The position numbers and the translations under genes are program-made. Shown here piece by piece: positions 58,776 through 64,000 of a stretch of 64,000 nucleotides of DNA (position 1 is its first letter; each line of letters starts with the position of its first letter). The notes under the pieces are model-generated. The model saw only the letters and a list, made by a program, of their open reading frames with translations, was not told the DNA's origin and made no database searches. Origin of the DNA: Aquibacillus sediminis (GTDB lineage: Bacteria; Bacillota; Bacilli; Bacillales; Amphibacillaceae); contig NZ_SZNM01000010.1 in the NCBI RefSeq assembly GCF_005870085.1, forward strand, positions 1-64,000, written 5' to 3'.

Positions 58776-59885
58776 ATGTCTAAAATTAAAGTTGGTATTA
58801 TTTTTGGTGGTAAGTCTGCCGAGCATGAAGTTTCGTTACAGTCAGCCAAAAATATTGTAGATGCAATTGATAAAGATAAATATGAAATTACACTGCTAGG
58901 AATAGATAAACAAGGAAAATGGCATTTACACGATCCATCATCTTATCTTGTTAATGAAGATGATCCAAAGCGAATTCAGTTGAACAAAACCAATCATCCC
59001 GTAGCCATTAGACCTGGAGAGACGACAAATCAACTCGTCTATTTATCTGATGATGGAGAAACAGATAAGTTAGAACTTGACGTTGTTTTTCCAATTGTGC
59101 ATGGCACGTTAGGAGAAGATGGTAGTGTTCAAGGGATGTTCAGGATTGCAAATATTCCATTTGTTGGTACAGATGTATTAGGTTCAGCAGTTAGTATGGA
59201 CAAAGACATTGCTAAGCGATTGTTAAAAGAAGCTGGGATCCAAGTAGCGGACTCCGTAACATTTACGGCTGCTAAAATGGATGCCATTAACTATGAACAA
59301 GTAAAAAAACAATTAGGTTTACCAATGTTTATTAAGCCAGCCAATCAGGGGTCTTCGGTTGGGGTCAGTAAAGTGAGAAGTAAACAAGAGTTTGAAGGTG
59401 CTATAGAAGAAGCTTTCTGTTATGACCACAAACTGTTGATTGAGGAAACGGTGGAAGGTCGTGAAATAGAGTGTGCCGTTCTTGGAAATGAGCATCCAAA
59501 AGCATCTTTACCGGGTGAAATTTTGCCGCAAACAGATTTTTATTCATACGAATCCAAGTATATTGATGAAAAAGGTGCCGATCTGGCAATCCCTGCTGAA
59601 CTAACGGACGAAGTAAGCCAAAACGTCCAACAAGAAGCAGTTCGTGTGTTTGAAACACTCAATTGTGAAGGGATGGCACGGGTAGACTTTTTCTTGAAGG
59701 AAAATGGTGAATTAGTCGTTAATGAAGTCAATACCTTACCAGGTTTTACAAAAATCAGCATGTACCCTAAGCTTTGGGAAATAAGCGGAGTTTCATACCC
59801 AGAATTAATTAACCAACTGATTGAACTAGCAATTGCCCGTTATAAACGAAATGAAACACTGAAAAATGCAGTTTGGGAAGATTAA
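58776..59885 (+). CDS. ddl: D-alanine--D-alanine ligase
   Basis: Ddl makes D-Ala-D-Ala for peptidoglycan precursors with ATP. The 369-residue ATP-grasp protein has the N-terminal GGKSAEHEVSLQSAKNI, then FPIVHGTLGEDGSVQGMF near 110, PFVGTDVLGSAVSMDKDIAK near 130, MFIKPANQGSSVGVSKV near 184 and the metal-binding NEVNTLPGFTKISMYPKLW near 323. The Tyr in the omega loop (YESKYIDEKG) suggests D-Ala at the second position. The ATG at 58776 has GTGAGGG 8 nt upstream; readings from 58695 lack a ribosome site. Confidence 0.96.
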   Translation: MSKIKVGIIFGGKSAEHEVSLQSAKNIVDAIDKDKYEITLLGIDKQGKWHLHDPSSYLVNEDDPKRIQLNKTNHPVAIRPGETTNQLVYLSDDGETDKLELDVVFPIVHGTLGEDGSVQGMFRIANIPFVGTDVLGSAVSMDKDIAKRLLKEAGIQVADSVTFTAAKMDAINYEQVKKQLGLPMFIKPANQGSSVGVSKVRSKQEFEGAIEEAFCYDHKLLIEETVEGREIECAVLGNEHPKASLPGEILPQTDFYSYESKYIDEKGADLAIPAELTDEVSQNVQQEAVRVFETLNCEGMARVDFFLKENGELVVNEVNTLPGFTKISMYPKLWEISGVSYPELINQLIELAIARYKRNETLKNAVWED

Positions 59886-59983
59886 TTAACAGAAAGTACC
59901 GGGTGTATGATGGAAATAAAAACATATAGTAAGTATGAATAGCAAATAGGCTATTCCATCATCCCACAAGGAGTGATTCGGTT

Positions 59984-60181
59984 ATGGCATCTCGTAATAA
60001 ATTACTAGTGCCTGGTGCAGAACGAGCGATGGACAATATGAAAGAAGAAATCGCAAATGAGTTTGGTGTAAAGCTTGGAGCAGACACCACTGCACGTGCA
60101 AACGGATCAGTGGGGGGCGAAATGGTCAAACGAATGATCAAAGTAGCGGAGCAAAGTTTAGAAAATAATAATCAACAGTAA
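59984..60181 (+). CDS. Alpha/beta-type small acid-soluble spore protein
   Basis: A 65-residue SASP that saturates forespore DNA and protects it from UV and heat. The germination-protease site region is visible in [11 protein letters not shown] (GPR cleaves in EIA), followed by [22 protein letters not shown], the DNA-binding helix-turn-helix. Length is normal. AAGGAG precedes the ATG, and a strong terminator follows. It confirms sporulation, together with splAB. No clear SigG promoter could be fixed in the 98 bp upstream. Confidence 0.96.
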   Translation: MASRNKLLVPGAERAMDNMKEEIANEFGVKLGADTTARANGSVGGEMVKRMIKVAEQSLENNNQQ

Positions 60182-60186
60182 TAAAG

Positions 60187-60221
60187 AAAAGGGTCGGACT
60201 ATTTGTAGTTCCGACCCTTTT
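60187..60221 (+). terminator. SASP terminator
   Basis: A 12-bp perfect stem (aaaagggtcgga with tccgaccctttt) and 11-nt loop directly after the SASP gene; convergent with the next gene and probably used by both. Confidence 0.88.
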
Positions 60222-60224
60222 AAG

Positions 60225-61157
60225 TTATTCTTTCTGTCGTTGTTTTTGTTTTTTATAGATCGAGTACACAATCAGACCTATGATTCCTAACAATAGGATC
60301 GTTGGCAAGTTCCCCACTATAAAGACAACAAGAGCGGAACCAGCAGAAAGGAGAAAGTTGATGCTGTTCATAAATTGTTGCTTTGTTTTTTCCCATGTGT
60401 TCAAGTCTTCATCATGGACGTTTGGGATGTTTACTCGATTTTCATGAAGGTGAATCGTGACCGTCGCTAAATCTGTTTTATTTTGTAAGTATTGAAGTCT
60501 TCCTGTAATCTGTTCAATTTCTTCTTGTACGTCGGCTAAGTCATTAGAGATCTGTAATAAATCCTCTGTTTCTTCGGCTTGTTCCATAAATGTGAGCAAT
60601 CTTTCTTCGACCACTTGTTTTGATTGTAAACGAGACTCTAAATCAACAAATTCTTCGGTTACATCTTGCCCTGATACATTTTTTTCCATTACCTTCATGC
60701 TACCCTCTTCAATGACTTGAATGAATGCATCAAAGTGTTGTTGAGGGATCCGAACCTTCAACATTCCTTCTTGTCGATCATCATCGGCGCCACCATAGGT
60801 TGTTGATTCTACCACATAGCCATTGTTATCAGTTACTTGTGATTGAATATCTTGAACGGCTTGCGTATAATCTTCTACCTCAATTTGCAGATTTGCGGTA
60901 TAAATCACCTTTCGTTCTTGATCTGTTGCCTGCTGCTCTGATTCTGTGCTTTCTATTTGATTAGACCGGGACTGGTCACGATCTGGTGCGTCATCTGTCA
61001 TACTGACCCTATCATAACTTTCTTCTGTAGCACCATCTGCTGCAGCATTACTATCGTCTGAGATAGCTTCATTAGATTCAGTTGATTCATTGCTACTACA
61101 AGCTGTTAATAAAGAGATTATACAAAGACCGACAATGATTAACCATCTTTTATACAT
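60225..61157 (-). CDS. DUF4349 domain lipoprotein
   Basis: A 310-residue surface protein. The signal MYKRWLIIVGLCIISLLTAC has a lipobox with the lipidated Cys at residue 20, followed by a Ser/Asp/Glu-rich linker. The DUF4349 region begins near residue 85 (KVIYTANLQIEVEDYTQAVQ, then GYVVESTTYGG), a coiled-coil follows (about 160-220), and a membrane helix lies near 280 before a Lys/Gln-rich tail. Topology suggests an envelope protein anchored at both ends; function unknown. The ATG at 61157 follows GTGGGGGAC. Confidence 0.88.
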   Translation of the reverse strand: MYKRWLIIVGLCIISLLTACSSNESTESNEAISDDSNAAADGATEESYDRVSMTDDAPDRDQSRSNQIESTESEQQATDQERKVIYTANLQIEVEDYTQAVQDIQSQVTDNNGYVVESTTYGGADDDRQEGMLKVRIPQQHFDAFIQVIEEGSMKVMEKNVSGQDVTEEFVDLESRLQSKQVVEERLLTFMEQAEETEDLLQISNDLADVQEEIEQITGRLQYLQNKTDLATVTIHLHENRVNIPNVHDEDLNTWEKTKQQFMNSINFLLSAGSALVVFIVGNLPTILLLGIIGLIVYSIYKKQKQRQKE

Positions 61158-61261
61158 AATGTCCCCCACCTTATTCCTTTTCTATATAGTCGTTTTTTGA
61201 CAACGATCTGTTACAGTAATTTTCAACTTTGTTAATAATAGCTGCAAGTGGTTTAAAAAGC

Positions 61262-61530
61262 TTCCCGTATAGGATGGAACGAGGAACCGGTTAATCCAAC
61301 GATGTGGTTCCTGAGTCCGTTATATTGTAAAATCTGCCCATTTTGAGGCGTGAAATAGTTTCTCATTCCGCTATTTGCTATTTTCTACAAGATTTTAACC
61401 ACTATAGGGCCCAATAGCGTAATCACAAACCGCTTCCCTCTAAATGTGGGGTTATTTTCTTGAATTAGTGGAACGAGGAACCAGTTAATCCAACTTGCGG
61501 TTCCTCATTCCATTCCACATTTCGAGGTTC
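61262..61530. repeat. Family A dispersed repeat element, copy 5
   Basis: In the 613-bp gap before argG, motif units alternate: ggaacgaggaaccggttaat, tggttcctgagtccgttat, agtttctcattccgctattt, aatagcgtaatcacaaaccgct, agtggaacgaggaaccagtt and aacttgcggttcctcattcc. The first and fifth units share the phrase gaacgaggaaccrgttaatc. Terminal inverted sequences are not recognisable here. No ORF. Confidence 0.7.
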
Positions 61531-61676
61531 ATTCCGCCTTTCCTTCAATTACTTCTGAGATGGTTTTTAAAAACAAACATTCCCCATAAAATTTCACCCA
61601 AAAAACAATGAACGATATGCCTAAAACCACATAAGTTATCGTGAGAAAACTTTTTTAAAAAAATGGGACTAAATGG

Positions 61677-61705
61677 TTGAATTAATATACTTTATAGTGC
61701 ATAAT
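61677..61705 (+). promoter_or_regulatory. SigA promoter of argGH
   Basis: TTGAAT (61677-61682), 17 bp, CATAAT (61700-61705), 66 bp before the argG ATG, overlapped by an ARG box. Confidence 0.65.
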
Positions 61706-61711
61706 AATTCA
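61698..61711. promoter_or_regulatory. ArgR/AhrC binding site (ARG box) of argGH
   Basis: TGCATAATAATTCA matches the ARG box core TGnATwwwwATnCA and overlaps the -10 hexamer of the argGH promoter. Arginine-bound ArgR/AhrC would repress here. Confidence 0.7.
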
Positions 61712-61770
61712 TAACATCAAAATAATTAAAAAATTGTATCTAATATAAATATTTTAAGGGGAGATCGCAA

Positions 61771-63030
61771 ATGGGTAAGGAGAAAATCGTTTTAGCGTAT
61801 TCTGGAGGACTTGATACATCAGTAGCAATTAAGTGGTTACAAGATAAATATAACTATGATGTGATCGCTGTTGGTCTTGATGTAGGAGAAGGGAAAGATC
61901 TTGAATTTGTAAAAAATAAAGCATTAGACGTAGGTGCGATTAAATCCTATAGTGTCAATGCAAAAGCATTATTTGCTAATGAATATGTATTACCAGCGTT
62001 ACAAGCAAATCTTCTATATGAAGGGAAATATCCGTTAGTATCGGCATTATCCCGTCCGTTAATTGCAAAAGTATTGGTTGATATTGCTGAAAAAGAAGGA
62101 GCAGTTGCAGTTGCACATGGTTGTACTGGAAAAGGAAATGACCAAGTTCGTTTTGATGTAGCATTTACTGCATTAAATCCAAACTTAAAGATTGTAGCAC
62201 CTGTTCGTGAATGGAAAATGACAAGAGATGAAGAGATTGCCTATGCAAAAGAACATGGTATTCCAGTACCAGTAAAATTAGATAGTCCATATAGTGTCGA
62301 CCAAAACTTATGGGGACGTAGTAATGAATGTGGAATTTTAGAGGATCCGTGGGCAGAAGCACCTGCAGATGCCTTTGATCTAACAGTAGATCCTGTAGAT
62401 GCGCCAGATGAGCCACAAACTGTGTATATTGGTTTTGAACAAGGGAAGCCAGTATCACTTGATGGCGAACACCTACCGTTAGAAGAGTTGATCTTGAAGT
62501 TAAATGAAGTTGCTGGAAAACATGGTGTCGGCAGAATTGATCATGTCGAAAATCGTTTAGTTGGGATTAAATCACGTGAGATTTATGAAAGCCCAGCAGC
62601 TATTACATTGATTGAGGCGCACCAAGAATTAGAAGCACTCACACTTCCAAGAGAAGTTGCAGCGTTCAAACCAACAATTGAGCAAAAGTTAGCACAAACG
62701 ATCTATGATGGACTTTGGTATTCTCAATTAACAGATGGCTTAAAAGCATTTATTGAACAAACACAAACTTATGTTTCTGGAACAGTGAAAGTGAAACTAT
62801 ATAAAGGTCACGCACAAGTGGTAGGACGTGAATCAAGTCATTCTCTATATGATTTAGATCTTGCAACATACAACAAAGGGGATGCATTTGATCATGATGC
62901 AGCACTAGGTTTTATTAAGTTATGGGGCTTACCAACGCAAGTACATTCTACTGTAAACAAAGTACATGAGGAAAAGGACACATCAATGGAAAAAACAAAA
63001 GTTGATGTAAAGGAAGCTGTCAAGCAATGA
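61771..63030 (+). CDS. argG: Argininosuccinate synthase
   Basis: ArgG condenses citrulline and aspartate with ATP, the penultimate step of arginine synthesis. The 419-residue protein has the PP-loop [17 protein letters not shown] at the N-terminus, [15 protein letters not shown] near 113 and the citrulline/aspartate-binding segments [20 protein letters not shown] near 170 and the long C-terminal helix region. Length is typical, with a charged C-terminal extension ([20 protein letters not shown]). AAGGGGAGATCGC precedes the ATG. It overlaps argH by 4 bp (ATGA). Confidence 0.97.
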   Translation: MGKEKIVLAYSGGLDTSVAIKWLQDKYNYDVIAVGLDVGEGKDLEFVKNKALDVGAIKSYSVNAKALFANEYVLPALQANLLYEGKYPLVSALSRPLIAKVLVDIAEKEGAVAVAHGCTGKGNDQVRFDVAFTALNPNLKIVAPVREWKMTRDEEIAYAKEHGIPVPVKLDSPYSVDQNLWGRSNECGILEDPWAEAPADAFDLTVDPVDAPDEPQTVYIGFEQGKPVSLDGEHLPLEELILKLNEVAGKHGVGRIDHVENRLVGIKSREIYESPAAITLIEAHQELEALTLPREVAAFKPTIEQKLAQTIYDGLWYSQLTDGLKAFIEQTQTYVSGTVKVKLYKGHAQVVGRESSHSLYDLDLATYNKGDAFDHDAALGFIKLWGLPTQVHSTVNKVHEEKDTSMEKTKVDVKEAVKQ

Positions 63031-64000
63031 AACTATGGGGCGGACGTTTTACGAAACCAACTAGTCAATTAATGGATGAATATACGGCATCGATTCAGTT
63101 TGATCAAAAACTAGCAAAGTATGATATCCAGGGAAGTCTCGCCCATGTAGAGATGTTAGCAAAGTGTGGCATTATAGCAGAAAGTGATGCCACGACAATT
63201 GCAAAGGGATTAGAAGCAGTTGCTGAAAAAATTGAAACAGGTGAAGCGGAGTTAACGGAAGATAATGAAGACATTCATATGAATGTCGAGAAACTATTAA
63301 TTGATGAAGTCGGTCCTGTCGGTGGAAAGTTACACACTGGCAGGAGCCGAAATGACCAAGTTGCTTTAGATATGCGATTATATCTTCGTGAAGCTTTGGT
63401 GATGCTGAGTCAGCTAGTAGTAGATGTACAAAACGCTTTGTATAACCAGGCCAAAAACAACTTAGATACGGTATTGCCTGGCTATACACACCTGCAAAGA
63501 GCGCAACCAGTATTGTTTGCCCACCACATGATGGCGTATGTGTTTATGTTTCAACGTGATGTGGAACGATTGGTAGACAGTTTTAAAAGAGTGAATAAAT
63601 CGCCATTAGGTGCGGGGGCGCTTGCTGGAACGAGTTTTCCAATTGACCGTCAATATGTTGCAGACAAACTAAACTTTGACGGGATTACCGAAAACAGTCT
63701 AGATTCCGTAAGTGATCGCGATTTTGTTGTCGAGTTTCTATCTAATGCATCGTTAATCTCTACCCATCTATCACGCCTATGTGAGGAGCTTGTACAATGG
63801 TCTAGTGCAGAATTTAATTTTATTGAATTGGATGATGAATTCTGTACGGGCAGTAGCATGATGCCACAAAAGAAAAACCCAGATGTAGCGGAGTTAGTAC
63901 GAGGAAAAACAGGTCGTGTCTATGGGCATTTAATGGGAATGTTAACGACATTAAAAGGGCTTCCGCTAGCATATAACAAGGATATGCAAGAAGATAAAGA
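63027..64000 (+). CDS. argH: Argininosuccinate lyase (partial, continues past the window)
   Basis: ArgH cleaves argininosuccinate to arginine and fumarate. The first 324 residues are present: [20 protein letters not shown], then [20 protein letters not shown] near 104, [20 protein letters not shown] near 151 and the fumarase-family signature [12 protein letters not shown] near 275 with the mobile catalytic Ser. The ATG at 63027 overlaps the argG stop, so it is translationally coupled. About 135 residues of the usual length should lie beyond base 64000. Confidence 0.95.
   Translation, partial: MKLWGGRFTKPTSQLMDEYTASIQFDQKLAKYDIQGSLAHVEMLAKCGIIAESDATTIAKGLEAVAEKIETGEAELTEDNEDIHMNVEKLLIDEVGPVGGKLHTGRSRNDQVALDMRLYLREALVMLSQLVVDVQNALYNQAKNNLDTVLPGYTHLQRAQPVLFAHHMMAYVFMFQRDVERLVDSFKRVNKSPLGAGALAGTSFPIDRQYVADKLNFDGITENSLDSVSDRDFVVEFLSNASLISTHLSRLCEELVQWSSAEFNFIELDDEFCTGSSMMPQKKNPDVAELVRGKTGRVYGHLMGMLTTLKGLPLAYNKDMQEDK

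Noticed and set aside
59900-59983. SigG promoter of the SASP gene
   Set aside because: CATATAG near 59928 is suggestive, but no -35 element occurs at 17-18 bp, so no promoter is called.
63172-63859. Minus-strand frames at the right edge
   Set aside because: They are antisense to argH, whose reading frame is continuous with all family motifs up to the window end.

Overview
The window looks like a chromosomal segment of a moderately halophilic or halotolerant, endospore-forming, facultatively anaerobic Bacillaceae (Virgibacillus/Oceanobacillus/Gracilibacillus-like). The basis is low G+C DNA with strong AGGAGG-type ribosome sites, an ectABC ectoine operon, spore genes (splAB, an alpha/beta SASP, a YfhD-like protein), Bacillus-type regulatory sites (PerR, Rex, CcpA, Fnr, SigW, SigB and SigG-like) and B. 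subtilis-like gene neighbourhoods. No rRNA, tRNA or CRISPR array was found.

Layout. 1-130: tail of an IS3-family transposase. 0.16-7 kb: ectABC (minus), a YfhD-like gene, an alkyladenine glycosylase, a cation exchanger, a YuzB-like gene, and katA under a perfect Per box. 7.3-11.7 kb: an ABC ATPase, a BASS symporter, a DUF1360 protein, a MarR regulator plus MFS pair. 11.9-31.3 kb: redox and fermentation genes (adhE with Rex and CcpA sites, a butanol-type dehydrogenase, two SDRs, pflBA behind an Fnr-type box, ohr), a TetR/DHA2 efflux pair and an amino-acid permease. 31.3-40.1 kb: an esterase, proC, yuaF-floT, a signal peptidase, a UV-endonuclease-like protein, a LOG-like protein and splAB. 40.2-43.2 kb: a TPP riboswitch and thiDME. 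43.4-47.3 kb: a class II Fic protein, a DJ-1/PfpI protein and a pdxK-type kinase. 47.4-54.2 kb: a methionine island with two SAM-I riboswitches: an iron alcohol dehydrogenase with a MtnU-type amidase, divergent mtnE, then metNIQ. 54.4-58.5 kb: an accessory islet with lipoproteins, an RDD protein, a frameshifted AbrB/Doc toxin-antitoxin pair, an integrase relic and an AraC regulator broken by an in-frame stop. 58.8-64 kb: ddl, a SASP, a DUF4349 lipoprotein and argGH (argH runs off the edge).

The most unusual content lies between genes. At least five intergenic regions hold a dispersed repeat built from alternating forms of a short motif (family A). Two hold another (family B). Several of both are bounded by the same inverted end resembling ACTCCGACGTAAC, which suggests a MITE-like frame with exchangeable interiors. 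A strictly periodic 53-bp tandem array separates the TPP riboswitch from thiD, and two related G+C-rich palindromes separate a SAM riboswitch from the dehydrogenase gene it should control. Several genes (ectA, the cation exchanger, the NfeD protein, the RDD protein and a 74-aa protein) have their best Shine-Dalgarno sequence in front of ATT or ATC, with no well-placed ATG, GTG or TTG.

The genes fit an organism that makes ectoine under salt stress, ferments mixed acids under redox and oxygen control, salvages and imports methionine under SAM control, and survives as UV-resistant spores. Product names rest on motif and family recognition by eye; no database search was run.
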